Source of the DNA: Branchiostoma floridae
Taxonomy: Eukaryota > Chordata > Leptocardii > Amphioxiformes > Branchiostomatidae
Assembly (NCBI RefSeq): GCF_000003815.2
Contig: NC_049992.1
Coordinates: forward strand, 8,637,283 to 8,701,282
DNA length: 64,000 nucleotides
Reading direction: 5' to 3'
Below are positions 12,351 to 26,800 of this stretch, piece after piece (the first letter of the stretch is position 1; each line of letters starts with the position of its first letter). The position numbers and the translations under genes are program-made. The notes below the pieces were generated by a model, which ran no database searches, was not told the DNA's origin, and saw nothing but the letters and a program-made list of their open reading frames with translations.

Positions 12351-12879
12351 TAGCCTGGAATCCAGCCGTGTCTGTGCTTTGGTTGCTCCTCTAAGGTACG
12401 CTTCTTGCCAACACGTCTGGTGTTCGTTACCATTTGAACGATGGGCATTTGCATAATCGTCGAGATTTTATGCGAGATTTCTGATTGGCTGAATTATAGA
12501 TGGTTCAAGCGCTCGTTCGAATAGGCGTTCATTATCATCAACATGTCGAAGCAACACTACCCAGCGAATTTCCCAGTATTTCTTCACTAAAACGAGCAAA
12601 CAAAGACCTTAGAGGCTTTTCTCAACGTAAAAGATGTATGTATAGCGCTCTTGCCATTTGAGTATGGCAAGAGTTTGATTTATCAGATCGTTCCAACAGT
12701 CTCGAAGAAGATGGGTCGTTGATGATGATGGAACGCCTGTTCGAACGAGAGCTTAAACCAGCCAATCAGAAATCTCATGAATATGCAAATGCCGACCGTT
12801 CAAATGAAAACCAGACGTGTTGGCAGGAAGCGTACCTTAGCGGAGCAGCCAAAGCACAACACGGCTGGATTCCAGGCTA
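12351..12879. mobile_element. Long foldback element (529 bp)
   Basis: TAGCCTGGAATCCAGCCGTG at the left is mirrored by CACGGCTGGATTCCAGGCTA at the right. The homology continues inwards for about 200 bp per arm (GATTTCTGATTGGCTG against CAGCCAATCAGAAATC; CGTTCGAATAGGCGTTC against GAACGCCTGTTCGAACG). No coding capacity, TA at the outer edges. Confidence 0.85.
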
Positions 12880-13070
12880 GTCCTTTGTGGTTTGGCCTAA
12901 ACATTACTTGGCCTATGAACACATGTAGCTAGTGTAGGCTCTCTGCGGAGCAAATGGAGCTCTCTGCTGCCGGGGTAATCCTCTGCATTCGGTAGGATTT
13001 TCACACCGTAGGACTTTGCCCAGTGGGAGTTTAATTGGCCAAGTAAGGTTTAGGCCAAGCCACAAAGGAC
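12880..13070. mobile_element. Second foldback element (191 bp) abutting the first
   Basis: GTCCTTTGTGGTTTGGCC at the left is mirrored by GGCCAAGCCACAAAGGAC at the right. It begins one base after the previous element ends, and GATTCCAGG recurs just after it. Confidence 0.7.
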
Positions 13071-13832
13071 TTGATTCCAGGTTACTCAGTTGTTGGTACA
13101 TCTACCTGTTTAATTTTGTACATCATGCAGAATCTGGACATTTTTCTTCTGTCTTCAAGTGACATCCATTTCAGGTCTGTACTCATTTTGGTGACACTAG
13201 CACCCGTCATGTTCCTACAGTAACTATACTTTGTGAAGACAGGCAACATGCCATGATCACATCTCGATGATGTGACGTTATCTTAACAATTTTGCGGCAA
13301 GTCTCATTGCCTGCATTTTCATTTGATACCAAGCTTTAAAAAGTTAACAGTTTGTGGAGCGTATCTTCACTTGTCCGACCAAATGTGAGCCTCAAGGTGT
13401 AATCTGATGTCCCATTCCGTTTGTTCACCTCCAGCTGTGGCTACAGATAACCACATTAACATCGCCATGGCGACGATCGCCGTGTGCGCCGGGAGATAGG
13501 CCAGGTTACGACACTAAAGGCTGCGACCTGCCAGCAGAGACTTTGCGTGTCAAGTTTATCTGATACGCTCGGCCCGGTGTGGTATACAACCCGATATTGG
13601 CAACTCAGCCGCAGATAATGAAGAGTTAACGACCTACCGCGAGGTACAAATGTGTATCACTCACTGGCGGTTTACTGGTGCAAAAATGACTACAGGAATG
13701 AACTAGGACTTTCCAAGCAGAGGTTTGGCTCGGGCAGTTTTTGACGTGTTTTTAGGTGTCTTTGTCAGGCTATATTGTACTGCTTTCTTTACATCTGCTG
13801 GCCAAAGAAAACTACATATAAGATAAACGTAT

Positions 13833-13948
13833 CAGGCATCATCCGATGTCTTTCATCAGTGACACTGGAGAGATCTTGCGGGAGATTTTATTGATATGTA
13901 AAGAGAGTCTCTCCAGTGTCATTGACGAAAGACATCGGATGATGCCTG
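13833..13948. repeat. Near-perfect inverted repeat (116 bp)
   Basis: Arms of about 38 bp: CAGGCATCATCCGATGTC at the left, GACATCGGATGATGCCTG at the right, with CACTGGAGAG and CTCTCCAGTG next to the loop. Continues on the right into repeat family F. Lies about 1 kb beyond the YBX stop codon. Confidence 0.75.
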
Positions 13949-14892
13949 ACCGTTTCCCCAAAAATATCCAGTTGCTTGAGTAACTGCTTTTTGGTGTACA
14001 AAATAGAAAGCCCAACTAAAATTTTAAAACATAAAAAACTAGGCCTTCTGACATTGACGTAATAATCGTATTGAAAAATAATCAAATTTTCTTTGTGCGG
14101 TCGTAATAACAGACCACTTGTTGGCTGACTGATGATATGACAGCCTAATAATTGATTGGTCAACGTCGTCTGGTTATATGATTATCGGTAATAACATGGC
14201 TCAGCAACCCTGGCAATAAGATGGTACATGTACTTCATTCAGAGGCTCGCCATAACTCAGGTTATAGCTGAGCTGTTCCAAGCAACCTGTGCAGTGGGTT
14301 TATGATTGGCATTTGCTGGGGTTTCATCATGACTGATTGCAAAAGACTACTAGTTGCACATTGACTTGTATCCCACCACCCACAGCTTTAACTATAACAG
14401 CTATTGAATAAATAAAGTAACAGATACACAAAAAGCACACAATGGCACAACTTCATGCTCAAAATTCCTTTACTTCGTCCTGCCGAAAATCTTTCACGTT
14501 TATCCTCACTTCAGGTAGTACACACGATTGAAAATAGATGGTACCACAAAAATCAACATTATTTTTCCCACAGGACCGATACGAATGGATGATGGTAAGA
14601 AATTCAAAACAAGGCCGGCCTACAAAGTTGGTCAGGGTACAACATGCTCTTACAGGAACATCCGCCATTAGACGAGAGCAAAATGGCGGAGGATTGTCGC
14701 TTCTTAAGCTCGTACGTTACCACACCCAAGAAAAGATCTTAAAGCGTCCAACGAGGTGGGAATTAGGAACTCCTAAAGTTTCGCCGGTTGATGGTGCTGT
14801 TATTTTTTCCACTAGATGTTTTTTTGTTGCTTTCTCGCTTCTGAATTTTTGGGACTGATGTTTCCCATGAAATGTTAACGGGATTTCACGAG

Positions 14893-17800
14893 CTACTCCT
14901 TGGCAGGTTTGTCCTCGCTGTGGGACTCCGGCTTGGCAGCGTCTCCATCCTGGTTCGACTGCAGAAGACAAGAAAAAGACGACAACAGTCAGTGAAGCAA
15001 AAATCCACATACTACACAACTTCTTCCTTATTTCCCAAGCTTTCTCTGTCGCTGCGGTCACTCCTGGATCGAGTTCAAACTTTCGCTGAAGGAAACTGTG
15101 TTCCAACACTTTCAGAGAGAGGACTATCGTGTTTCTTGCGAGAAGTTTGCAGTAGCCAGAAGTGATAACAGCTAAAAAGCCCCAACTTTACCTAAACTGA
15201 AACAATGATGAACTGCATCTTTCTGTTCTTGCCAACATTCTTAGAACAACTCTTTGCGGTACTTCTATCGTTCAAGGACAGAAGTAATACAAAATTCTTG
15301 AAATAATGGCCAAGAAAACACCACCCCTCTACCCCTTACTCTGAAACACTATGGAACACAGTATACAAATCCGCATGCACCAGGTATCAACAGCTTTCCC
15401 CACCAGCCACCTTCAACAAACTGCATAAGCAACCAACTTAAACCCAAGACGATGCTGAGAAAATAAGGAGTTAGCTTCCAATAAGCTTGAAATACTTTTC
15501 TTGTTCTGCAATATGTGATTCCTAATACTTAGTATCTTTCAGCCTGCCAAAGTGCTAGCGGCATGCTAGCTGCACTTTTTTTTCTGTCAAATGCAGGATG
15601 CAGTGGGGAATGGTATTTCAAGCTCTGCTGTAGTTTATCGTACAGTATCGGGGGCATCCACGGGCGAGTCCCCTCCCTCCGCTGTGTCCCTTTCCTCGTT
15701 GGAATACTGGAAAAAAAGATTCAAAATGAACAGACCACATTTCAGAAGAGGAAGGGTGCCTTTTAGTAACAATAGACACAGAAAAATACAGTAAATAAAT
15801 GCTAGGCTACGTGGAGGGAACAAAATTCAGATTAGCATGTATATCCACTACAACCAGCCAGATCACAAAAAAATGTAACAATTTTATTTTATACTTCATT
15901 GTTCTTCTGACAATTGTGTAGTTCCTCCTAATGCTGCCAGGTGGTGCTATGTAGAGTTTCAAGCAAATGAACCATTTGGTCAACTTCACGTATACACTCT
16001 TCCTTTCAGAGTCACACATTTATAGGCTCTAAGGTAACATACATACCTATACTTGTTATCTAATATTGATACCAAATGATAAATGTTCAGTGTCTTTAAA
16101 TCCTTAGTACAGTTAGAGTGCAGAGAAAAGTCAGTCATAAAATTCCTTGATTCTCCAGAGAATCTGTTCAAATTGCGGGAAGGCTGAAGAACAAACTGAA
16201 TACAATAAACAAAGAAGCATTATCGTTCTAGGCATAAAAGGCCTGTTGGTTACTGATGTTTCAACTCATTTCGGGTTTGGCACATTTGGCCATTTGGTGA
16301 CAACACGCAAGATCAAGTGTCAAAAAGGTCATATCTTTAAAAATCTCATTGGTTTACGATAAAAAATCACTGGTTATTATTGATCGTGAAGAAGGCAACG
16401 GCGGTCGTTGAAAATTTGATGTGTGTATACCTTTTTGTTGGAAGAAACCTTAGCACTGTACTCTCATTTTGGGGTTGTTCTAACCTTTTGTCAGAGACCA
16501 AGGAATGGTAATGACATGAATTTTCCCAGAGTTTTGGTTGGACCGTTGATCTTACGTACCTCAGCCTTACTGCCGGACTGTGGGCGGCGGCGCGGGGGGC
16601 CTCTGCGGCGACGGGGTGGTTGCCGATCTTCTGCCGCATTCTCCTTGTTTTCGTCGGGGCCAGAGCCTTCATTTGAGCGAGGCCTGGGGAAAACATTGTC
16701 ATTGGTCAAATATCTTCAGACTTTACCCACAGTACCAACTGAAACTAGCTGTGCTCCACAGTATACTACTGACCAGTATACCAACTGAACCTAACTCTAC
16801 ACTTGAAGGAACTGATCTGCTATTCTGCTAACCCTGACTTTCTTCTACAACTACAAAAACATGATGAACTTAACACAGAAATACAAACTGAACAAGTGAC
16901 ATTTAAGACACAAAAACATCTAGGTCCAAAACACAGGACTCCACGTTGGCACTGTCCATTTTTGAATGTCAATATGCCAGTAGGTTGTCTTTACTGCAAG
17001 TTTACTCCAGTTACACTCCAGTGTACAAGTAAAGATTCCTTCTGGAATGGTATCCCAATCTATGGTAAGAGGTCCAGGGGGAGACCCAAAAAGACATGGA
17101 TAACATTGCCCTTGAAGATGCCAGAATGATCACGGTAAACAACAACCTGAAGCTGTTTGACAAAGAAACATGGCCCAGAACCACCTGGCAAAGGATAGTA
17201 AGCAAGAGGCATAGACTCCTTGATGCAGGCCACTCAAAGACCTGATCAAGTAAGTAAGTACGAGTAAAGATGGCCGACCTGCGGCGGTAACGACGGTACG
17301 GTGGCGGTCCTGAGCCACGTCCACGGCGGCGGGGTGGGCCACGGCGCTCGTCGCCCCCCTCACGGTCGTCCTTGTTGTCGTCTCCATCCTAATAAGGGAA
17401 ACAAATAAACACGCTTTGAGCCACAGATACCTCAGACAAATATAATAACATATGTTTTAAGTCACAAGTCACAGAAATCAAATTTATCGATCATCATTCA
17501 AAAACAACAACGTGATAAAAACCCAAACTGTGAATCAATGTCTATGTATATTTATGTACACAACTCATATAAACAACTAATAGTTTAACTTATTCTGTCC
17601 CCTTATCAACTAGGATTTTCAAAGCTTTGGTCATGACAGATCTTGAATGTCAGGTGACTAGAGAGTGCTGTATGCTGGCCAAGGGTAGCAGCGACCTGAC
17701 AGCTGACACTTATTGTGGATCTTGGTATATCTGGAGCACTTACATCTAATGCTGTGTACCTTAATCAATTTTAGGTACAGGTACACAGGCTTATATACAG

Positions 17801-20800
17801 GTACCTGCCATGAACATGTACCTGAACAAGTTTGATCTAATATATGTCATAAATATAGCCAGCTGACTTTTACAGTAATAAACTGTTGTCTTTAAATGAA
17901 GAATTACAAAGCAGCCTTTCTTTTCTGTTTTCAACTGCAACTATCACAATGGTCATCTTTGATTCTGGATTTACCTATGTTAAAAAGTGGTGTCCACTAG
18001 TGCAGTAGTTAGTGTAGAAAAAGGTACACAGATCTTCAGGTCCACACCTGTACCTTTTTTACAGGTACAGTACAGTTATCAAAGTACACAGCCCTACTTA
18101 CATCTACATCCCGGTTGTCGTCATCACGGGGGGGACCACGGTAGCGGCGGCGGTAGGAAAACGGCCTGCCACCCCTTCCCCGTCCCCCACGGTACCCGCC
18201 ACGGCCCCGGCGGGGAGGGCCTTCGTCGCGCTGTTCTCCCTCGGAGTTTGTGCCTCCCTCGCCGCTGTGCTCCCCGCCATCTTTGTCTGGAAGGAGGACA
18301 GACAAGGTCTTAGACTCTTACAAATGACAATCAACAACTCAAGACAAGAAAGTTGCAAGAGAATAGTTTTGATGACCCAAATAAAAAAAATTTACAAAAT
18401 GGAAACCAATTCACACGTCTACATTGTTACAAGAAATGAAATTCTGAATTGAAGTTATTTTAGTGACACAAAACTGCCGAGACATTCTGCATGTGACAAC
18501 AATATCAAGTGATCAACTTGAACTTGTACAATATCTAGAAAACATCTTTGCCTTTATATAGAGATGAAGTAAAATGTCTATTCTATATTTGGTACAAACA
18601 TATGTACTTTAAAGTCACCTTACAGAACAAAAATCAACTTTTTTTCCATGCTGCTCAACAGATACACAAGATAACTGATGAAGTCAACATGTAAACAACA
18701 ACACAACGTACCATCCTGGCGGTTGCTGCGGTAGCGACGTCGCCCGCCTCTGCCGCCGCCGTCCCCACCGCTGTAGTAACGGGGGCGGTAACGGCGGCGC
18801 TCGGCGGCGTACTTGCTGCCTTCCACGGGAGCACCTTCAGGGCCAGTCACGTTGGCCGCTTCATTGCCCTGGAGAAAACGATATAAATGTGTAAATTCGT
18901 AAATAGTTTCATCAGGTTGGTAAAATGCTCATATAGTAAGGTTCTTCTAACACAACTGATATAGTACTCAGTACGTACTTACTTCCAACATTTCGGTGGC
19001 TGTCAGACACCATCATAACGATTAGTATGGCAGGAAGAGAGTACTATTTCGAATTTGTGTTTGAAGAACGTTACTACAGTCAAACCTGCCCAAGACGACC
19101 ACCCGGGGGACCGGAAAAAAACGGTCGATTTGGACAGGTGGTCGCTGAGAAGAGTATCGACTCAAAACATGCCCGATGCAAAGTATAAATGGTTGCCGTT
19201 GTGTTTAATGGCAAATAGCAAGCACACTGCACGCACGCAAAGAAGCGAGGTCTTTAATGTCAAATACAACACGCACACTGTAAACTGTAAATTTAACCCC
19301 AAAATCCGACGCAAACTGGCCGATTTCGGAACAAAATCGCGCTAATTATCATAAAAAATCGATGAAAACCTCAATCTTGAAAATGATGCGGTCGTTATAG
19401 GTCGCAATTTGGGCCGGTCGCGGTCGCGTTGGCCAGGTGGTCGTAGAGAAAAGGTCGCTTAATGCTTACGTCAATGGGAAAATAAATCGGGACCAAGAAA
19501 AAGCGGTCGAAATGGCCAGGTGGTCGCTGAGAAGAGGTGGTCGCTCGGGCAGGTTTGACTGTATATGAAATGTGTAAATTGTGTTCATCTTTAATCATCA
19601 ACATGATGCAACACAATTGTTGAGATACAAACATTTGACATCCTTCAACTGCACAATGCGTAACAGCAAAAAGGCTTTTCTCTTTCTTCAAAAAGTGAAG
19701 ATCAGTATCAAATATATTTATACAATTGCAGCTTCATTTGAATTTTCCTACATCAAAATCCATAACATATATGGCTGAAATTTAAATCCATTTAGTAGAA
19801 CTGGAAAAAATATCAGTCTCCTCTATCTTGAAAACAGTAAAAGCAGAGTAAGAAATATATAAACTTTGTTTTGACATCAAAATCCATGCTATATTTGACC
19901 CAACATGCATCCTTAACTTCCCATAACAAAGGCCTTTATCATCAAAATAGTGAAAGTCTTCAGGATCCAAAACAGATCCATGACTCAAAGTTAACAGTGT
20001 CCCACTAGCCACTCAAGTTTGGCTTGCAACAACTCAGCACATGCTTAACAAAAATTTGAGACATTTAAAAATCCCATGTACACACATGGGTCCAATGCAA
20101 GCTGAAACCAAGTCTCTTCAAAGGTAAAATTTGGCAGAAAATCCTCAAGTTGATTTTTTTACATTATTCAAAGATCTGTAACTACATGTTGCAAACTTGC
20201 AGAACACATTTTCTGCTCTTAGTAACAATGTCTTAGTAAATATCATTTACAGTACTAGTCTGGGACAATTGAATCTCGCTTTGGTAAAGTTTGAATTTCT
20301 GTTGGGGAAACTTTGGGGACATTCTGTATCTGTATCTTTATAGCCGGTATAACTGCCATTCGGCGTAACACCAGCTTCGCAGGCAGGCGGCACGTTAGTG
20401 GAACCGGGAAAAGTTAATTTCGAGGGCTGGAGATGGTTCTGTAACGTGATACTGACCTTCTCGCCTTCAACGACATCAAACTCCACGACCTCCCCGTCAC
20501 CTACGCTGCGCAGGTACTTCCTCGGGTTGTTCTTCTTGATGGCCGTCTGGACAAAAACAGAAATTAAATGTTTTTAAAAAATCTATCAATCATCAGACCA
20601 AAAACAACAACATGCTAAATATGAAAAACCAAACTGTGAGCTAATACGATTCTTCCTAACAAGAAATCATGTACGTGTATAGTGACACATACATGTCTAT
20701 GTATATGTATGTACATGTGATGATGTGCATATGTATTTGTATATGTGCATGTGCATATGTATTTGTATATGTGCATGTGCATGTGCATTTGTATGCATGT

Positions 20801-23800
20801 ATGATGTACAATATACCACTCTCTTTGCTAAGAAAAAAATGCACTGCAAATATACAGGAGAACAACAGAGGGAGGTTTTGATAATAAAACAGCACAAGAG
20901 CTGCCCCAAATTGTATTTTTTTTTAATCTATTCTTTTTTTAATCGTTAACAGGAACTTTCATTGTTTAAACAATTGAACAATATTCTAGCAGAAAAACTG
21001 CCCCCAAATCATATCAATGCTTGATTTCATTTTTATTTTCTAATCATATTTTTTTGTAACTACATCCTACCAGCACTTGTTGGATGGATTTATTCAACAT
21101 ATTTCCCATAACTCTAACTGGGCTGTTAAAATATTTCATCATATTTCTATTGCTTTTATTTTTTCAAGAAAGATCTGCCAAGTGCGAGACCTTTTGACTG
21201 CTAAACAAGCATAGGAGGTCTGAATTCCATGAACATCCATAAAATATTCTACACTTAAACGCGTTCAAGAGAAACTATTAGACATTCAATAGAAGACATT
21301 GGACAGAACAGCTGTTTATGATGGCTTCAAACAAGCCCTGACTACCAACATCCTTCTGCACTGATTCATGTCTCCGTGAATTAGTACAGACGCTGACACA
21401 AATTGGTGCAGATTTACAAATTAGCTACGTAAGTCCCGCATTCATCTACCAAACCTGGCAGGCCCTCAAATTGCCAATTACCACCCGAGTGACAGAAATC
21501 AGAGAAGATGCGAAGTGTGTGTCCAGCGATGCCTCACACATCAGGTATCAACTTCCATCGTCAACTAAGAGATCCAGTTACAACATAAAACACAACTCTC
21601 GAGTTGCAACATTAACTCAAAGAACCAAGTGTTGGGTTACAACCATACGTTTTGCTGTAATATAAAGAAATCTACATCTTGACAAATGGCTGGATTACCA
21701 TGGACAGTTGGGTGAATTTTGCACCTGATTTAGTCCAGCTGCAACATTTCCCCTCCCCATATATCCTAAGCCTGCACAGAAGATATACCGCACCTCACAC
21801 TCACACAGGGATTAAATACTTTATTGCTGATGTCCTTTTTATTCAGCTTCAGCCAAGCGATAACTAAGCAAAGTATATCATCAGCAAATAAAAGTCCCTA
21901 CTTGTTTCAAGAAACTTCTCGCCGCGTTATTATTTATTGCCGCCGCTCGTTAGTTTCGTCGTCGGACGACATCCGCGCGCCGGACCAAAGGAGAACGATG
22001 TCCCCCGGCTCTAGCGGTGACATTTCTGTTTTACGGTGAGATGGTAAGTGGCAACTCCGAGGGAAAGAGGAGACAGGAGCTCGCGCCTATTACTTTATGA
22101 CTAGGGGCTGAGCCGGCCCATCTTTCACAGGTGACATTGTGTTCACCTACTGCAGGTCGTTACCTCTAAGTCCCAAAATGGTCCTACATCCACTGCAAGG
22201 GTGGAGGCACTTTTAGATGACAACAAGCTGACAAATATTCAGAAACTTACCAAATTTTGAACCCAAGACTAAAGAGCAGGGAAGGAGCTGCCCCGTTTGC
22301 TACAGTACCGCTCGCCATCCTCCCAAGCAAAAGGCGCTTCGCGTTCAAAACAAATACACGTGTAGCACCGGTCATGTGACTTACGCCAGCGCCATCCGTG
22401 CTGGCCAAACACCACGTGTTGCCATTCGATCTCGAACACAGCGAAATGCGAAATTGCGCACAGCGGCCTCAATGTTATTACCCGGTATGCGTTCGGGTTA
22501 CGGGGTCACCACTGTATTTATTAACCTCAGCTTTATAACCCCACGACGCTGGCAATGGAATATTCAATCAGGGTCAACATCAATTCACCTTGACGAAAAT
22601 CCGCAAATCAAAAACCATTAAAAGAATTCTCCTTCTAACATTACAGCCACACAAATTTCCTTGTCCACTTGAACATAACACCAGCGCATTTATTGTGACA
22701 GTAACGAATGTTGCACCTATTAGCTGAGATTCTGTGCCTGGTTTCATCTTTCCCTCCACCCACCCATTTTCCTCCCCGCCAAATATTCCACCAGCACTTG
22801 GCATTTTTCCACTACACTAATCAGTAGTCTATGGACCCTTCCATATGGAATTGGGTCCCCTAAATGTCATGGAATGGCAGGTGATTGAAGGTGATTTGTG
22901 GACGGGGCAAACTTACCCCTTGCCTAATGCGGCAGCAATACAAATGATGGGGCCCAGAGCCTACAGAAATGTCACCGGCAAAATTACAACAGTCCATAAA
23001 AAGAAGTGTTGTTCCTCTCCATAGGTGGACTAGACATGCTGAACCATTCTTCACATGGGTGAATTTAAGCTCATCAAAGATGTATTTTCTGGCCCCAGGC
23101 TCTCCCAGTCGCCGGCACTACATCATGCCCCGCATTATTCAGGTGCGTCATCAATTACTGAAGTAAATGTCAGGACCAAAATGTAAAACGGTCACTCAAA
23201 ACACACCCGTTTCCTCAAAAATATCAAAGAAAACCTAAAAAGTTTAACAGCCTTCCTTACAGTTACACAGAATGAATGAGCTGGATGTAAGTCCTGATGT
23301 GGAATCTGGAGTAATTTTATCCTCTGAACACATAAAAGAGATGAAAGATGATGTGTAGAGGGCAGTAAAACGCGCCAGCATGCGTGAAGGTGAGATTAAG
23401 TTTTTGGCAAGATCGTCCAGGACCCTATTTGTCGCCCGCTCTCCTGTCTGTAGGCAGTTTTCTCCGTCTCAAGGCTGTCCCGTTAATAACCTGTCAGCTC
23501 TCGACAACATCACAATTTCTTACAGTTATTCTCCACACACAGTGCAGAGGGATGTTGGGGGGATTCCACTCCTGCACAACTTTCTACTTTGGAGACCCAA
23601 AACTCTCTCTCTCTCTCTCCTCCAGAACTGCTGCGCGGAGAAGCATAGATTTCAGAGAAGGGAAGTTCCAGCACGTGCTGGTGTGGTGTGAAGCGACGCG
23701 CGTCATGTGACAGCGCGTTCCACGTGTGCTTGTTTTGGGCAGAGTGGCTGCATTAGAAGCTAACAAGATTACGGGAAGATGTGGGGCAATTTCAGCCGCC

Positions 23801-26800
23801 ATGACACAGATACGAGGCCGGGGTCAAACCAGCTGGTCCGTGTGACATGTGTAATTATTAATGGAGAATGAAACCTTAACATGCACGCCGTGAAGACGGC
23901 GGTAAAACGCTGCGGAAGCAAGTTATCGTATTGACGGTACCATTCCCTGTGTCGGTTTATTATCGTCCTTTTTTTCAAACATAGCAATAGGCCGACTATA
24001 CTTCATCAACTGTTCCATGAAAACATATCCTAACAAAAACAAGTACAATACTCATCCAGTCATTTGATTGCAGATTTGAGAGGTTGCTCGGAACATTTTG
24101 TGTAGAAATCCACTGTCAACAGTACCCTGTATCTACAACGAATCTGATGCCAAAAGGCTACCTCAGCAGCAAAGAGATTACAGCCACATCGTGCTGATAT
24201 CAAGAGTTCACAAAATCTATCCATCTTTCTATCAGCAGTTCTTCCTGTCCAGGCATACTTTTTAAAAAAATTACTAGTCCCTTGACAACAGGAGTCCCTT
24301 TCAGATGCCCCCCAAGTGAGGATGGGCCCACAATCTCTCCACTTCAGGGAGACTATTCTCCTCTTCTCTTGATAACCTCTCGCCCTTCCACCGCAGCGCC
24401 CTTCCTGATGGCTCTGCCAGCGAAATAAAACCCTGTGTGCGTGCTACACCGCTATCATCTGCCCGCACTCACCTGACCCCTTCTAAGTTGGATTTTCTCG
24501 CATTTCCGCAAATCCCTACGCCGGACACGTAATGCCATCAAATGGCAAGTTTTGGGAATGGGAGCGTATATCTGGGGCGACAACCACGCAGCGGGAAAGG
24601 GCACTAGAGGCACGGATTGTAGAAAGTTTCCAGTCCGTTGCCCATTATTATCACATGGCACAGAGCTTTGAAGCACTCGGGTAGCCGGGACGTCTGCTGA
24701 AGTGAGATATCACGCTTTCTCTGATTGCTGTCAGACAACATGTGCTAAAAAGACGGTAGCACTTCCATTTGAAGTTGAGCCATGCGACCGTTTTCACATG
24801 TGTAGTCAAGAAACAGAAAACATAGTGATAACAAACTTAAAGGTCAACCAAAAATCCTATAGTCCTACTGTCTTTTGCTACTGAAAATGATCCACATGAA
24901 ATAGATTTAACTTACAATAAGTTACATAAAAGTTACAATGTAGCATGTCCAAAACAAACTACTGAAATAAAACAAATGCAAATGTAGTTTTAAATCAGGA
25001 TCCACGAAAGACAGTCACAGAAATGCCTCGCTGTTAAGCATTTTAGCAAATTTAGAACAAAACCTAAGGAACAGGACAAAATGGCATGTCGCCATCAACC
25101 ATAGTTAAACAGGATTGGCCATTGTCTATCTGCTATCTTGGCTATGTTTTCCGAGCACTTGGAAATAATTCCGGTGCGGTGACGAATGTTCTTCTGATAT
25201 CTGAAGACAGGGAGGGTTGGCCAGCCTTCATCGCAGGAATCAGTGTGGTACGCTCGATACTTTATAGGCAGCAGCTCCCAGCCATGGCGATAAAGAGGTG
25301 ATAAAGGACTAGATACTGCGAATGAAAAATCATTGCCTTCTCGCCGGGCAGGCAGATAAGTTACGCTGACGGTGATCCATGCGGGTTGCCGCGACCCCTG
25401 CCCCCGCTTCCCCGGCTCGCTTATGGCGGCAGGCATCAGATAAAACTCTGGGTGAATAACATGTTCGGTCTCAAAAACTCCTAACCTCGCCCACGACAGG
25501 CCAGAGTGCTGCTGTTCCAGAACGTTTGACAGAAGCAAAATCTTCAATAGTTCTAGAAAAGGATCCTCACACTGAGAAAGTCGCTGTAAGACACAGATTT
25601 GGGACCCAAAAAAATCAAAATTTGCAGATGGAATTCTATCTACAGCAAAATGATGAGAGTACTGTATTTAAATCATCAGTTCAAGAACAACAATCTTATC
25701 AAAAACTTTTTAAAAAAATTTTAAAAAGTACGTAGGCATTTTCTTTCGCGATTATTTTGCGTACGTTCACAATATTCATTTGCGTGGCATTGTACCCACG
25801 CAACACGTGCGAAAAACGGTCCGCGTCAAGCAAGCGCACGCGGCCAAAAATACCACGTGCTTTTACGCCCGCTGCATTATGCAAGAACGCGTTGCCATAG
25901 CAATGTCAATTTGCTGCCCCGAAATGACCCATATTTTAATGGCCTTTTGGCAAGAAGCCGGGCCATGATTACATCCATTACATTTACAGAGCCACGGCTT
26001 TAACTTAGGCAAATTGATACAACTGCCCGGGAAAACAAAACCACGTGGACTCGCTCACGGATCAAAACAAAACCCACGCGCACGCGACGCGGAAGCGCTC
26101 CATGGTACCGTCGCGTACAACGGTACTGTCGCAGTTATATCTGAACAGAAAAGAAAAACTTTGTGTCCAGTTCTGATACTGCTGCAAAGAGACAACCCGA
26201 AAGGGGCCTTCAGTGGTAAATGGTGTCCTTACTGCTGGGTTTTATGCGCAGGATGTGATCATACATGCATAGAAATGCCCTGGCAATAGGATAGGGACCA
26301 TGCAGCCTTGATGGATGGGGGGCCGTCTGCAGCAACTGCACTGATGGAGCGTCCGTCCCACGGTACTGACAGGGTCGCCGGGGTCACGGCACACGCATGA
26401 CGCGGTAATGTTCCCCACGGAGGGACGAGCAAGTTCACCTCCGCGTCCCACCCACCCTGGGATGACTAATGGTGGGGATTGGACTCTCCCCAGAATGATT
26501 AAAATGTTGCCCCGGTGTTTGTGACAAGGGTCACCTTACGAGACGGGGAGATGGGAAGTAGACGGTGATGGCGGGGTGAGCAGGAGACACACAGATGACT
26601 CCCTGCTCCATCTCACATGCAGATCTGCCACAGGATTCACTCTGGGCATGATTTAAACATGGCATGGCCTCCAGGCTTGACACAGGTCAACACAAGCAGT
26701 CCCTCGCATACATGACATTATAATAGAAGAGGCACCTGTATCTTCCACACATCAAAAACTCAAGAAACCTAACTAGACTATTTCCTGCATGGGTCACTTC

